Of a stretch of DNA of 64,000 bases, positions 31,961 through 41,301 are shown one piece after another; the first letter of the stretch is position 1, and every line of letters starts with the position of its first letter. Origin of the DNA: Tsuneonella deserti (GTDB taxonomy: Bacteria > Pseudomonadota > Alphaproteobacteria > Sphingomonadales > Sphingomonadaceae); assembly GCF_014644315.1 (NCBI RefSeq), contig NZ_BMKL01000001.1:376001-440000 (forward strand), written 5' to 3'. The notes under the pieces are model-generated. The model saw only the letters and a list, made by a program, of their open reading frames with translations, did not search any database and had not been told where the DNA came from. The translations under genes and the position numbers were made by a program.

Positions 31961-32610
31961 CCGACGACGAAGCCGCAGCCGCCGCTGAACTTGAGGAGCG
32001 CGCGCGCAAGCTGCTGACGGGGCGGGTGGAATTCCTGCTGTCGGCCCCGCAGCTCAAGTTCCTTCCCGACCCGGTGGTGCCCGAGATCGCCTTCGCGGGC
32101 CGTTCGAACGTCGGCAAAAGCTCGCTGCTCAACGCGCTGACCGGGCGCAAGTCGCTCGCGCGCGCTTCGGTGACGCCGGGGCGCACGCAGGAGCTCAATT
32201 TCTTCGAAGTCGGCGACCCGCTCGAACTACGCCTGGTGGACATGCCAGGCTATGGGTTCGCCAAGGCACCGCTGAAAGTGGTCGATCGATGGAAGGCGCT
32301 GGTGCGCGACTACCTGCGCGGGCGCCAGGTGCTCAAGCGCACGCTGGTGCTGATCGACAGTCGCCACGGGGTGAAAGACGTCGATCGCGACATGATGAAG
32401 ATGCTCGACGAAGCCGCGGTTGGCTACCGGCTGGTCCTCACCAAGACCGACAAGATCAAGGCGAGCGAGCTCGCGGAAGTCCAGGCCGCGACCGAGGCCG
32501 AGGCGAGGAAGCGTATCGCCGCATTTCCCAACGTTCACGCGACCAGCTCTGAAAAGGGCATGGGCATCGCCGAACTCCGGGCCTCGGTTCTGGCCGACGC
32601 GGAGAGCTAA
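31957..32610 (+). CDS. engB: Ribosome biogenesis GTPase EngB/YihA
   Basis: 217 residues from a GTG. The G motifs are G1 GRSNVGKSSLLNAL (about 48-61), G3 DMPGYGFA, and G4 TKTDK. EngB (YihA/YsxC) helps assemble the 50S subunit. The GTG start overlaps the yidC stop. Typical length is 200-220. Confidence 0.96.
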   Translation: MTDDEAAAAAELEERARKLLTGRVEFLLSAPQLKFLPDPVVPEIAFAGRSNVGKSSLLNALTGRKSLARASVTPGRTQELNFFEVGDPLELRLVDMPGYGFAKAPLKVVDRWKALVRDYLRGRQVLKRTLVLIDSRHGVKDVDRDMMKMLDEAAVGYRLVLTKTDKIKASELAEVQAATEAEARKRIAAFPNVHATSSEKGMGIAELRASVLADAES

Positions 32611-32677
32611 GAACGGCGCCTGTTCCGGAACGAAGCGGCGGCTCGCTCGCTTCGCCCCGGAAACGATGGAGATGCCG

Positions 32678-32926
32678 ATGACCGACCAGCGCGCCGCTAC
32701 CCTATACCGCATGGTGCTGCCCGATCACACCTGCCCGTTCGGCGTGCGGGCCAAGGCCGTGCTCGAGGACAATGACTTCGCCGTCGATGACCGGATCCTG
32801 CGCACGCGCGAGGAAGTCGACTCGTTCAAGGAGGAGCAGGGTGTAGAGACGACGCCGCAGGTCTTCATCGATGGCGAACGGATCGGCGGCAGCGAGGAAT
32901 TGGAAAGTTATCTCGCCGGGAACTGA
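32678..32926 (+). CDS. Glutaredoxin-like protein with a CPFG active site
   Basis: 82 residues from the ATG at 32678 (GGAG six bases upstream); an ATG at 32666 is also possible. A thioredoxin-like fold is suggested by LPDHTCPFGVRAKAVLEDND, the cis-Pro segment VETTPQVFIDGERIGGSEEL, and overall size. The active site has one Cys followed by PFG, so it is monothiol in type and unlike the usual CPYC or CGFS. It probably handles glutathione mixed disulfides. Confidence 0.85.
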   Translation: MTDQRAATLYRMVLPDHTCPFGVRAKAVLEDNDFAVDDRILRTREEVDSFKEEQGVETTPQVFIDGERIGGSEELESYLAGN

Positions 32927-32994
32927 CTCCCCTCAGTTTTGGCACGTTAATTGCATACAGCATTCAGAAAGCCTTCGCCTGCTAGGGCGAGGGC

Positions 32995-33672
32995 ATGGAC
33001 CTGGACTTGCAACCCACCCGGCGCGCGTTCCTTGCGGGCGCCGGCCTGGCAGTGGCCGGAGCGGCCGCGCCCATTATCTCCGGACTGGCCGGACGTCTGT
33101 TGAGCCCTCCTGCGCCGGCGGTTCCCGCCGTGCCTTCGGTGCTGTCGGAACCCACGCTGCCCGATCCCAACATGCCGCGCCTGTTTCCCCGCGCAATGGC
33201 CTCGCTCGAGACGCATGCAGGCCGCATCGCGCACCGTGACGTTGTCGGGATAGTCGATTTTTCCCAGGCCTCGCGCGAACCGCGGCTGCACCTGGTGGAT
33301 CTCGCTAGCGGCAAGGTGAACACGCATCTCGTCGCGCATGGCAGCGGTTCGGATCCGGACCGTAGCGGATGGCTGCAGCGGTTTTCCAACCAGCCCAGCT
33401 CGAACGCCTCTTCCCGCGGGGCCTATCTGACCGGCGAGGCCTACGTCGGCAAACATGGCCGCTCCCGCCGCCTGCACGGGCTCGATCCCGACAACAACAT
33501 GGCCCAGCCGCGTGCGATCGTGATCCATGCGGCCAGCTACGTGAGCGAGGCGATGGCAGCTGCGCAAGGCCTCATCGGGCGCAGCCAGGGGTGCTTCGCG
33601 GTTTCGGACGCCGCGATCGGCGAAGTTCTCGAACGGCTCGGGCCAGGCAGGCTGATCTTCGCCTGGAAATAA
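32995..33672 (+). CDS. Secreted L,D-transpeptidase-type protein (YkuD-related murein family)
   Basis: 225 residues. The N-terminus has a twin-arginine-like signal (TRRAFLAGAGLAVAGAAAP). The catalytic-domain pattern is IVDFSQASREPRLHLVDL, then HGSGSDPDRSGW, IVIHAASYVSE and RSQGCFAVSD, the last giving the nucleophile Cys and the former the His. This matches the murein L,D-transpeptidase catalytic-domain family (pfam13645 type). It likely acts on peptidoglycan in the periplasm. Confidence 0.85.
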   Translation: MDLDLQPTRRAFLAGAGLAVAGAAAPIISGLAGRLLSPPAPAVPAVPSVLSEPTLPDPNMPRLFPRAMASLETHAGRIAHRDVVGIVDFSQASREPRLHLVDLASGKVNTHLVAHGSGSDPDRSGWLQRFSNQPSSNASSRGAYLTGEAYVGKHGRSRRLHGLDPDNNMAQPRAIVIHAASYVSEAMAAAQGLIGRSQGCFAVSDAAIGEVLERLGPGRLIFAWK

Positions 33673-33679
33673 TTCCCGG

Positions 33680-34099
33680 TCAGGTGGCGAACAGGCTGTC
33701 GAGGGTGGCGAAGGCTTTCATCTCGATCGCATTCCCCGAAGGATCGCGCAGGAACATGGTCGATTGCTCGCCGGGTTCACCTTGGAAGCGGGTATAAGGC
33801 TCGATCTCAAAGGGGACCTCCGCAGCCCGCAGCCGCGCTGCGAGTGAATCGAAATCTTCCAGCGTCAGCACGACGCCGAAGTGGGGCACCGGAACGCCGT
33901 GTCCGTCCACGTGGTTGACTGCCGCGTCCGGCATCCTGGGCGGCGCGAGGTGGGCGACGATCTGGTGACCGAAGAAATCGAAATCGATCCATTTGTCCGA
34001 GCTGCGTCCTTCCGGGCAGCCGAGCAATGTCCCATAGAATTCTCGCGCGGAACCGAGATCGTGGACGGGGAAGGCGAGGTGGAAGGGGCGCAGGCTCAT
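33680..34099 (-). CDS. VOC family protein (glyoxalase/dioxygenase fold)
   Basis: 139 residues. It starts [20 protein letters not shown], with a metal-ligand His in HLAFPV, then [19 protein letters not shown] and [16 protein letters not shown], a typical late Glu ligand. A metal-dependent enzyme of the vicinal oxygen chelate fold, substrate unknown. It is convergent with the transpeptidase gene, 7 bases between stops. Confidence 0.88.
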   Translation of the reverse strand: MSLRPFHLAFPVHDLGSAREFYGTLLGCPEGRSSDKWIDFDFFGHQIVAHLAPPRMPDAAVNHVDGHGVPVPHFGVVLTLEDFDSLAARLRAAEVPFEIEPYTRFQGEPGEQSTMFLRDPSGNAIEMKAFATLDSLFAT

Positions 34100-34327
34100 G
34101 CCTTGTCTCTAGCGGGGTTTTCGTTTTCCTACACCGCGCTGGTTTGCCAGCTTTGCGCAATGGACCTTGCCGAAGCCCGCCGCATCCTCGTCGATTTCGC
34201 CGCGGTGGCCCACGCCGAGGATGAAAAGAAAAGCTCAGGACTGTGGTCCAAGCGGTCCACCGTTCAGCCTCGACACTCCCGTGATGAACGCCTAGGGCGC
34301 GGGGCGGCGGGACAACAGGGCATCGAC

Positions 34328-34996
34328 GTGAAGCTGATCATCGGCAACAGGAACTACTCGAGCTGGAGCTTGCGCGGCTGGCTCGCGTGCAAGCAATCGG
34401 GCCTCGCCTTCGAGGAACTGACGGTCAACATTTCGGGCGAAGAGTGGGAAGCCGCCAAGCGCGAGATGGGCGAGGTCCAGCCCTCCAGCGGAAAAGTGCC
34501 GGTGCTGTGGGATGGCGACAGCGTCATCTGGGACAGCCTGGCAATCCTCGAATACCTCGCCGACAAGGTCGGCCGCGACCGCTTCTGGCCCAAGGAGGAC
34601 GCTGCGCGCGGCATGGCCCGCGCGATGGTCGCCGAAATGCATTCGAGCTACCTTGCGCTGCGGCGCAACTGCCCGATGAACGTTCGCCTGCGGCACGACG
34701 GCCTCGAGCTGTCGGACGCGGCGCGAGACGACATCGTCCGCATCCTGCAATTGTGGGCTGAGGCGCGCGCGCGCTTCGGCCGGGGCGGACCCTTCCTGTT
34801 CGGCACTTTTGGCGCCGCCGACGTGTTCTACGCCCCGGTGGTCAGCCGCTTCGTAACCTATGGCATCCGGGTTCCGGGCTTCGCTCAGGCCTACATGGAA
34901 GCGATGTGGGAACACGAGTGGATGCAGGCGTGGATCAGGGCGGCCGAGGACGAGCAATGGGTGATCGAACAGTGGGACAGCGTACCCGTCGCATGA
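34328..34996 (+). CDS. Glutathione S-transferase family protein
   Basis: 222 residues from the GTG at 34328 (KLIIGNRNYSSWSLRGWLAC follows). A longer frame from ATG 34160 would add 56 residues without GST homology. The thioredoxin-like N-domain has SSGKVPVLWDGDSVIWDSLAI, with cis-Pro and the SxAI glutathione-binding motif as DSLAI. The helical C-domain ends near VIEQWDSVPVA. The catalytic residue is probably Ser in NYSSWS. Overlaps the next gene by ATGA. Confidence 0.9.
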   Translation: MKLIIGNRNYSSWSLRGWLACKQSGLAFEELTVNISGEEWEAAKREMGEVQPSSGKVPVLWDGDSVIWDSLAILEYLADKVGRDRFWPKEDAARGMARAMVAEMHSSYLALRRNCPMNVRLRHDGLELSDAARDDIVRILQLWAEARARFGRGGPFLFGTFGAADVFYAPVVSRFVTYGIRVPGFAQAYMEAMWEHEWMQAWIRAAEDEQWVIEQWDSVPVA

Positions 34997-35871
34997 TGGC
35001 GCGCCTCGTCTCTGCCCTGCTGGCGCTGGCTGCGCTGCTGCAGCCCTCGCTGGCGCAGGCCTGGGGCTGGTACGGCCACCAGACCACCGCGCGCATCGCA
35101 CTTGCCAACGTGCGCCCCGAGACGCGCGCCGCGATTGCCCGCCTGCTCGCGCATGACCGTGAGCTCGGCACCCCGCAGTGCCGCATCCGCGATCTGGCCG
35201 ACGCCGCGACCTGGCCCGACTGTTTGCGGGGCGAGGGCTGGCGCTGGGGCTACACTTTCTCCTGGCACTATCAGACCGAACCGGTCGGTGAACCGTACGA
35301 TCCGCGCAAAAACTGCGGCGGCGGCAATTGCGTGCTCGCGCAGATCGAGCGCAACCAGCGTATCCTTGCCGACGAGAGCCTGCCGGCCAATGTCCGGCTC
35401 GAAGCGCTCGCCTTCATGGTTCACTTTGCCGGCGACATCCACATGCCGCTCCATTCGGGCGACAACGACGACAAGGGCGGCAATGCGGTCGAAGCGATTT
35501 ACGGCATCGCGCCGGGCCTGAACCTTCACTCGGTGTGGGACAGCGCGCTGGCCGAGCGCGCGATTTCAGGTGCCACCCCCCCGCTCGTGCGCCGCTATAC
35601 TCCTCATGAACGCGCCGCGCTGGGTGGCGGTGTACCGGCTGACTGGGGCCGCGAAAGCTGGGAGTTGGCGCGCACATTCGTCTATGCAAACGCCCTCGGA
35701 CGCGAACTTGCGCCGGGCGAGAAGTCTCCCGAGGAAGCAACCCTTTCGCAGGAAGCGATCGTCGCTGCCATACCGGTGGCGGAACGGCGCATCGCCCAGG
35801 CCGGGGTCAGGATAGCTTCGCTGCTCGATACAGCCTTTGCCGCGGGCCCGCTTCCCGGGACAGCGCGATGA
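34993..35871 (+). CDS. Secreted S1/P1-type nuclease
   Basis: 292 residues. The signal peptide ends at SLAQA, and the mature protein would begin WGWYGHQTTARIA. The N-terminal Trp is the expected zinc ligand of P1 nucleases and supports the cleavage site. Further ligands are seen in WPDCLRG, SWHYQTEP, VHFAGDIHMPLHSGDNDDKGGN and LNLHSVWDS. It should cut single-stranded nucleic acids in the periplasm or outside the cell, using three zinc ions. It overlaps GST at the start and dapE at the end by four bases. Confidence 0.92.
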   Translation: MMARLVSALLALAALLQPSLAQAWGWYGHQTTARIALANVRPETRAAIARLLAHDRELGTPQCRIRDLADAATWPDCLRGEGWRWGYTFSWHYQTEPVGEPYDPRKNCGGGNCVLAQIERNQRILADESLPANVRLEALAFMVHFAGDIHMPLHSGDNDDKGGNAVEAIYGIAPGLNLHSVWDSALAERAISGATPPLVRRYTPHERAALGGGVPADWGRESWELARTFVYANALGRELAPGEKSPEEATLSQEAIVAAIPVAERRIAQAGVRIASLLDTAFAAGPLPGTAR

Positions 35872-37004
35872 CCGACGTCGCAGAACTCGCCGAACGGTTG
35901 ATCGCTTGCCCGAGCGTCACTCCGGCTTCCGGGCTGGTCTTCGATGCGCTCGAGGCGATGCTCGCCCCGCTTGGCTTCGAAGTCGACCGCTTCGTGGCGG
36001 GCGTAGGCGCCGACGCGGTGGAGAACCTGCTGGCAGTCCGTCGCGGCCCGTCCGGAAGTCGGCACTTCGCCTTTGCCGGCCATCTCGACGTGGTTCCACC
36101 GGGGGAGGGATGGTCGACTGCGCCGTTCCTGCCCGAGCGGCGCGGCGACCTCCTCTACGGGCGCGGTGCGGTCGACATGAAAGGTGCGATCGCCGCTATG
36201 GTCGCGGCCGTCGCGCAGGTCCCTCGGGAGGCGGGGACCGTCAGCTTCATCATCACCGGGGACGAGGAGGGGCCGGCTCTTCACGGCACCCGCGCGCTGA
36301 TCGATCGAATTCGCGCGCGCGGAGATCTCCCCGACCTGTGCCTGGTAGGCGAGCCCACTTGCGTTACGCGGCTGGGCGACATGGCGAAAATCGGCCGCCG
36401 CGGATCGGTCAACATCTGGCTCGAGGTCGAGGGGACACAGGGGCACGTCGCGTATCCTCACCTGGCGGACAACCCGATCCCGCGGCTGGTGGCGATGCTC
36501 GCGGAACTCGACGCGTTGGTGCTCGATCAAGGGACCGAATGGTTCCAGCCTTCGAACCTGGAGATTACGGATCTCGAGGTCGGCAACCCGGCGCACAACG
36601 TGGTGCCGGCAACGGCAAAGGCGCGGATTTCGATCCGCTTCAACGCTCTCCACACCGGCGAGCAGCTGTCCGAGCTGGTTTCGGCCATCGCCGCGAAGCA
36701 CGGCGGTACCGCCCGCGCGGTGGTGAGCGGAGAGGCGTTCCTGACTCCGCCGGGTGCGTTTTCCGACATGCTCGCCAGCGCGATCGAGGCCGAGACCGGG
36801 ATCGTTCCCGAGCTGTCGACCACCGGCGGCACTTCCGACGCGCGCTTCCTCAAGGACCTGTGCCCGGTGATCGAATTCGGGCTGCTCAACGCCACGATGC
36901 ACAAGCTGGACGAGGCGGTTGCGGTCGCGGACCTCGACCAGCTCGCCCGAATCTATGCCAGGATCGTCCAGGACGCGCTGATTGTGCCCGCCACGGGCGG
37001 CTGA
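35868..37004 (+). CDS. dapE: Succinyl-diaminopimelate desuccinylase
   Basis: 378 residues. Metal sites: FAGHLDVVPPGEGWS, GRGAVDMKGAIAAMV, and ITGDEEGPALHGT with the catalytic Glu pair. ATGA overlap with the preceding gene. DapE cleaves N-succinyl-LL-diaminopimelate in lysine and peptidoglycan precursor synthesis. dapB, another gene of the pathway, lies 2 kb downstream on the other strand. Confidence 0.96.
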   Translation: MTDVAELAERLIACPSVTPASGLVFDALEAMLAPLGFEVDRFVAGVGADAVENLLAVRRGPSGSRHFAFAGHLDVVPPGEGWSTAPFLPERRGDLLYGRGAVDMKGAIAAMVAAVAQVPREAGTVSFIITGDEEGPALHGTRALIDRIRARGDLPDLCLVGEPTCVTRLGDMAKIGRRGSVNIWLEVEGTQGHVAYPHLADNPIPRLVAMLAELDALVLDQGTEWFQPSNLEITDLEVGNPAHNVVPATAKARISIRFNALHTGEQLSELVSAIAAKHGGTARAVVSGEAFLTPPGAFSDMLASAIEAETGIVPELSTTGGTSDARFLKDLCPVIEFGLLNATMHKLDEAVAVADLDQLARIYARIVQDALIVPATGG

Positions 37005-37039
37005 TAGCAGCGGGCACGAACAGGGGAGAAGATATCGCA

Positions 37040-38419
37040 ATGGTCGCCACCACCATGCCTGACACGACGCCGCGCCGGGGGCCGCTCGGCTGGATGCTCT
37101 ATGCGCTCAGCCGCCACCTCACCGCGTCTATCATGGTCGGCATGGTGCTGGGCGTAGTCGTCGGATGGTTGGTCAACCAGCAACTGCTCACCGGCATCAT
37201 GGATGCCGAACACTGGGCGCGCAGCTTTCAGATGCTGTCGACCATCTTCCTGAATCTGATCAAGATGCTGGTCGCCCCCCTCGTGCTGGCGACGATCGTG
37301 TCCGGTCTTGCGCACATGGGCGATAGCAGCGCCGTCGGCCGGATCGGCTTCCGCGCGATCCTGTGGTTCATCGTCGCCAGCCTGATCTCGATCAGCCTCG
37401 GCCTTGTGATGGTCAACCTGTTCCAGCCCGGGGCCGGGGTCGACGTCACAGCCCCGGCGCAGGCCATCGGAGAGGTCAAGAAGCTCGATTTCTACGAGTT
37501 CATCGAGCACGTCTTCCCCAAGAACGTGGTCGGGGCGATGGCGGACAACAACGTCCTGCAGATACTGGTCTTCGCGCTGTTCGCAGGCGTGGGGCTGACG
37601 GCCCTTGGCGAGCGCGGCCTGCCGCTGGTGAGGGCCGCCGACACGCTTGCCGAACTGATGCTGGAGATTACCGGCTACGTCATGCGCTTCGCGCCGTTCG
37701 CGGTGTTCGGCGCACTTGCCAATGTCGTGGCCAAGAACGGGCTCGGCATTCTTGGTACGTATGCCCGGCTGCTCGGCGAATTCTACTTCGCGCTGGCGAT
37801 CCTGTGGGTGATCCTGCTGCTTGCCGGCTGGGTGGTACTGCGCGGCCGCGCTTTCCAGCTCGTCCGCTACATCCGCCAGCCGGTGCTGATCGCGTTCAGC
37901 ACGGCATCGAGCGAGGCGGCGATGCCGCGTTTGTTCGAGCAGCTCGACCGGTTCGGCATTCCCCGGCGCATCTCGGGCCTGATGATCCCGCTTGGCTACA
38001 GCTTCAACCTCGACGGTTCGATGATGTATGCCAGCTTCGCGACGATCTTCATCGCGCAGGCCTACGGGGTCGACCTCTCGATCGGAACGCAGATCGCCAT
38101 CCTCCTCACGCTGATGATCAGCTCGAAGGGCATTGCCGCGGTCCCCCGCGCGAGCCTGGTCGTTATCGCGGCTACCCTGGTGATGTTCGACCTGCCGGCA
38201 GAAGGCATCGCGCTGGTGCTGGCGATCGACCAGTTCCTCGACATGGGCCGCACCGCCACCAACGTGTTCGGCAACGCGGTCGCGACCAGCGTCATCACCA
38301 AGTGGGAAGGTATGCTCCAGCCGATGCGCGATCCCGATGCGGACGAGGACGTTGCGCCGAGTCGTACATCGTCGGAAGGGCGGCAGGGCTTGAACCTGGA
38401 TCCGGACGCGAACCTCTAG
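37040..38419 (+). CDS. Dicarboxylate/amino acid:cation symporter (DAACS family)
   Basis: 459 residues from the ATG at 37040 (GGAG upstream). Around eight transmembrane segments plus hairpins. Signatures include LIKMLVAPLVLATIVSGLA, GYSFNLDGSMMYASFATIFI, SSKGIAAVPRASLVV, and a late DMGRTATNVFGNAVA, as in GltP/DctA. It takes up glutamate or C4-dicarboxylates with Na+ or H+. Its stop overlaps the convergent nth stop. Confidence 0.93.
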   Translation: MVATTMPDTTPRRGPLGWMLYALSRHLTASIMVGMVLGVVVGWLVNQQLLTGIMDAEHWARSFQMLSTIFLNLIKMLVAPLVLATIVSGLAHMGDSSAVGRIGFRAILWFIVASLISISLGLVMVNLFQPGAGVDVTAPAQAIGEVKKLDFYEFIEHVFPKNVVGAMADNNVLQILVFALFAGVGLTALGERGLPLVRAADTLAELMLEITGYVMRFAPFAVFGALANVVAKNGLGILGTYARLLGEFYFALAILWVILLLAGWVVLRGRAFQLVRYIRQPVLIAFSTASSEAAMPRLFEQLDRFGIPRRISGLMIPLGYSFNLDGSMMYASFATIFIAQAYGVDLSIGTQIAILLTLMISSKGIAAVPRASLVVIAATLVMFDLPAEGIALVLAIDQFLDMGRTATNVFGNAVATSVITKWEGMLQPMRDPDADEDVAPSRTSSEGRQGLNLDPDANL

Positions 38420-39072
38420 GAACCGGTCTTGGCAGCGGGCGCGGGCGTCTTGGGGCGATAGGCGCACAAGTCCGCCACCGCGCAGCGCCAGCACTCGGGC
38501 ACGCGCGCCTTGCAGGTATAGCGGCCGTGCAGGATCAGCCAGTGGTGGGCGTGGCGTCGGAAAGGCTGGGGTACGCGTTTGTCGAGCTTCGCCTCGACCT
38601 CTTCGGGCGTCTTGCCGCGAGCCAGGCCGGTGCGGTTTCCGACGCGGAACACGTGAGTGTCCACCGCGAACGTTTCCTCCCCGAAGGCGCAGTTGAGCAC
38701 GACGTTCGCTGTTTTGCGTCCGACGCCGGGCAGGCGCACCAGTTCCTCGCGGGTCGCCGGCACCTGGCCGCCGAATTCGTCGACCAGCATCCGGCTGAGC
38801 GCGATGACGTTCTTCGCCTTGGTGTTGAATAGGCCGATCGTCTTGATGTGCTCCTTGAGCCCCTCTTCCCCCAGCGCGATCATCTCCTGGGGCGTGCGGA
38901 CCTCGGCGAACAACCGCCGGGTCGCCTTGTTCACGCCGACGTCGGTGGATTGCGCGCTCAACGCGACGGCCACGACCAACTGAAACGGACTGCCGAACTC
39001 GAGCTCTGTCTCCGGGGATGGGTTATCTTCGGCTAGACGGCGGAAAAACTCGAAAATCTCTGCCTTCGTCAA
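38416..39072 (-). CDS. nth: Endonuclease III
   Basis: 218 residues. The helix-hairpin-helix reads LVRLPGVGRKTANVVLNCAF, with the catalytic Lys in RKTA and Asp in FAVDTHVFRV. The [4Fe-4S] cluster ligands are C-x6-C-x2-C-x5-C in CKARVPECWRCAVADLC. Base-excision repair glycosylase/AP lyase for oxidised pyrimidines. Its start overlaps the dapB stop (ATGA). Confidence 0.96.
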   Translation of the reverse strand: MTKAEIFEFFRRLAEDNPSPETELEFGSPFQLVVAVALSAQSTDVGVNKATRRLFAEVRTPQEMIALGEEGLKEHIKTIGLFNTKAKNVIALSRMLVDEFGGQVPATREELVRLPGVGRKTANVVLNCAFGEETFAVDTHVFRVGNRTGLARGKTPEEVEAKLDKRVPQPFRRHAHHWLILHGRYTCKARVPECWRCAVADLCAYRPKTPAPAAKTGS

Positions 39073-39797
39073 AGACCAAGCACCTGTGGCATCTCGTAAC
39101 GGCCGGGACGGCGCCCGAGGAGCCAGGCAGCGCCCGTGACCGCGCCCCTGGCGAAGATCATGCGATCCTCGGCAGAGTGCGAAAGAGTGATCCGCTCCTG
39201 ATCGCCCAACAGCAACACGCTGTGTTCCCCCGCTACCGTGCCGCCTCTCAGTGAGCCGAAGCCGATCGCTCCCCGTTCGCGTGCGCCGGTGTGCCCGTCG
39301 CGCCCGCGTTCGCTGTGCGCCGAAAGCTCAATCCCGCGGCCTTGCGCCGCCGCCTCTCCAAGCAGCAGCGCGGTGCCCGAGGGGGCGTCCACCTTCATCC
39401 GGTGATGCGTCTCGACCACTTCGATATCCCAGGCCGGCCCCAGCCGGGCGGCCGCCTCGCGCACCAGATGGGCCAGCAGGGTCACGCCAAGGGACGTGTT
39501 GCCCGTCTGCAGGACAGCAATGGCACCGGATGCCGAATCCAGCGCGGCCTGGTGCCGCTCGTCTAGGCCGGTCGTGCCGACGAGGATCGGAACGCCGGCG
39601 CCGATGGCGGCATGAAGATTGGTCTCGAGCGCCGCGGGTGAAGAGAAATCGACCAGCACTTCGCTCGCTTCGGCAAGAATGGCGGTGTTGCCGCCCTGGT
39701 CGACCCCGCCAGCGCATTCGTGGCCGGCCTCGGTGATCGCCCTGACGAGCGCATGGCCCATGCGTCCCTCGCTGCCGATTATGCCGATACGCGCCAT
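39069..39797 (-). CDS. dapB: 4-Hydroxy-tetrahydrodipicolinate reductase
   Basis: 242 residues from the ATG at 39797 (MARIGIIGSEGRMGHALV, the NAD(P)-binding loop); upstream extension has no homology. VVETHHRMKVDAPSGTALLL is the active-site signature, with the His pair and the Lys. Short form, as in other alphaproteobacteria. It makes tetrahydrodipicolinate for lysine and peptidoglycan. Confidence 0.95.
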   Translation of the reverse strand: MARIGIIGSEGRMGHALVRAITEAGHECAGGVDQGGNTAILAEASEVLVDFSSPAALETNLHAAIGAGVPILVGTTGLDERHQAALDSASGAIAVLQTGNTSLGVTLLAHLVREAAARLGPAWDIEVVETHHRMKVDAPSGTALLLGEAAAQGRGIELSAHSERGRDGHTGARERGAIGFGSLRGGTVAGEHSVLLLGDQERITLSHSAEDRMIFARGAVTGAAWLLGRRPGRYEMPQVLGL

Positions 39798-39831
39798 TGC
39801 CACTCCCAGATCGCCATGCTTCATGCGCGAC

Positions 39832-40536
39832 ATGGGCACCATCCGCAACATCGTCATCCTCACCGGGGCCGGCATCAGCGCGGAGAGCGGGATCGACACT
39901 TTCCGTGCCGAAGGCGGATTGTGGGAGCAACATCGGATCGAGGACGTGGCGACGCCGGAGGCATTCGAGCGCGATCCCGACCTCGTGCTGCGATTTTACG
40001 ACATGCGGCGGGAGTCGATCCAGACGAAGGAGCCCAACGCAGCGCACCTCGCCTTGGCGCGGCTCGACCGGGAATGGGCTGGTGAGCTCCTGATCGTCAC
40101 CCAGAACGTCGATGATTTACACGAGCGGGCCGGAGCGCAGCGGGTCCTTCATATGCACGGGGAACACCTGAACGCATGGTGCACGGACTGCGACGCGCGT
40201 AGCCGCTGGACTGGCCCCTTGAAACAGCGCCCCGCCTGTCCCGGTTGCGGGGCGCGCGCGTTGCGGCCCGATGTCGTGTGGTTCGGCGAGATGCCCTACG
40301 GAATGGACAAGATCTACTCCGCGTTGCGCACGGCGGACCTGTTTGTATCGATCGGCACGAGCGGCGCGGTCTATCCCGCTGCCGGTTTCGTGCGCGATGC
40401 GAGGGAGCTTGGAGCCGCAACGCTCGAACTCAACCTGGAACGCAGCCAGGGATCCGGGTGGTTCGATGAAAGCCGTCTTGGTCAGGCGAGCGAACTTGTA
40501 CCTGCGTGGGTGGACGAGCTTCTAGCCCCCCGGTGA
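39832..40536 (+). CDS. NAD-dependent protein deacylase, sirtuin class III (CobB-like)
   Basis: About 234 residues from ATG 39832 (ATG 39823 also possible). NAD-binding motifs GAGISAESGIDTFR and TQNVDDLHERAG, catalytic His in HMHGEH, and zinc ligands CTDC and CPGC. The YxxR motif (FYDMRRES) marks class III enzymes that remove succinyl and malonyl groups. Divergent from dapB and convergent with the MoeB gene, whose end it overlaps by 15 bases. Confidence 0.92.
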   Translation: MGTIRNIVILTGAGISAESGIDTFRAEGGLWEQHRIEDVATPEAFERDPDLVLRFYDMRRESIQTKEPNAAHLALARLDREWAGELLIVTQNVDDLHERAGAQRVLHMHGEHLNAWCTDCDARSRWTGPLKQRPACPGCGARALRPDVVWFGEMPYGMDKIYSALRTADLFVSIGTSGAVYPAAGFVRDARELGAATLELNLERSQGSGWFDESRLGQASELVPAWVDELLAPR

Positions 40537-41301
40537 GCCGCACCGGCCGCATTCGAGGTCCGGTGCAATGGTCATGGCGCGCATGCTAGCGGCGAGCCCA
40601 TCAAGCAGGTAAAGCTTGCCCCACGGGGGCGCACCCAATCCACCGGTCCGTTGGAGGAGCACGCGGATCGCTTGCAGGGCCGCGAAAGTCCCGACCCACC
40701 CGGCCATTGCACCCAGCATACCGTCGTCGGCACAAGTGTCGCAGTCGTCGGCATCGAAGGCGTCGCCAACGAAACAGCGATAGCATGCCTCGCCCCCAAG
40801 GTGCCCGGCAAAGGCGCCGACTTGGCCCTGGAAGCGGCCAACCGCGGCAGACAGCAAGGGAATGCCACTTGCCACGCAGGCGTCAGACACCGCGAGCCGG
40901 GTTGCAAAATTGTCGGTTCCGTCGAGCACGAGGTCGGCGCCGTCGATTGCTTCGGTCGCGTTGTCCCGATCGATCCGCCGGTCGTTCAAAGCAACCTCGA
41001 TCTCGCTGTCGAAGTTCGCCAGCCAGCGGCGGGCGGAAACCGCTTTTCCGTGGCCGATGTCGCGTTCGGCGTAAATCGTCTGGCGTTGAAGGTTGGAAAG
41101 CTCGACCTTGCCATCGTCGATCAGTGTCAAACGGCCGATCCCCGCGCCTGCGAGATACTGTAGCGCCGGGCTGCCGATCCCGCCCAGGCCGACGAGTGCA
41201 ACATGTGCTTCGGCGAGTGTGAACTGCCCCGCGCCGCCAACCTCCGGCAGGACGATGTGGCGCGCGAACCGGTCGAGCCTCTCGGGCGAAAAGGTCGTCA
41301 C
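40522..41301 (-). CDS. moeB: MoeB/ThiF-family adenylyltransferase
   Basis: 259 residues from the GTG at 41301, which overlaps the preceding stop (GTGA). The ATP site is LVGLGGIGSPALQYLAGAG. Zinc cysteines are seen in CYRCF and near the end in ECGRCG. NLQRQTIYAERDIGHGKA and DGTDNFATRLAVSDAC are family signatures. It adenylates MoaD or ThiS-type sulfur carriers for molybdopterin or thiamine synthesis. No C-terminal rhodanese domain. Confidence 0.88.
   Translation of the reverse strand: MTTFSPERLDRFARHIVLPEVGGAGQFTLAEAHVALVGLGGIGSPALQYLAGAGIGRLTLIDDGKVELSNLQRQTIYAERDIGHGKAVSARRWLANFDSEIEVALNDRRIDRDNATEAIDGADLVLDGTDNFATRLAVSDACVASGIPLLSAAVGRFQGQVGAFAGHLGGEACYRCFVGDAFDADDCDTCADDGMLGAMAGWVGTFAALQAIRVLLQRTGGLGAPPWGKLYLLDGLAASMRAMTIAPDLECGRCGSPGG

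Noticed and set aside
34160..34327. N-terminal extension of the GST gene from the ATG at 34160
   Set aside because: The extra 56 residues have no GST counterpart; the GTG at 34328 starts exactly at the family N-terminus.
35682..37040. Long minus-strand frame opposite dapE
   Set aside because: dapE on the plus strand has all catalytic motifs and couples to its neighbours; the minus frame is low-complexity Arg/Asp/Gly.
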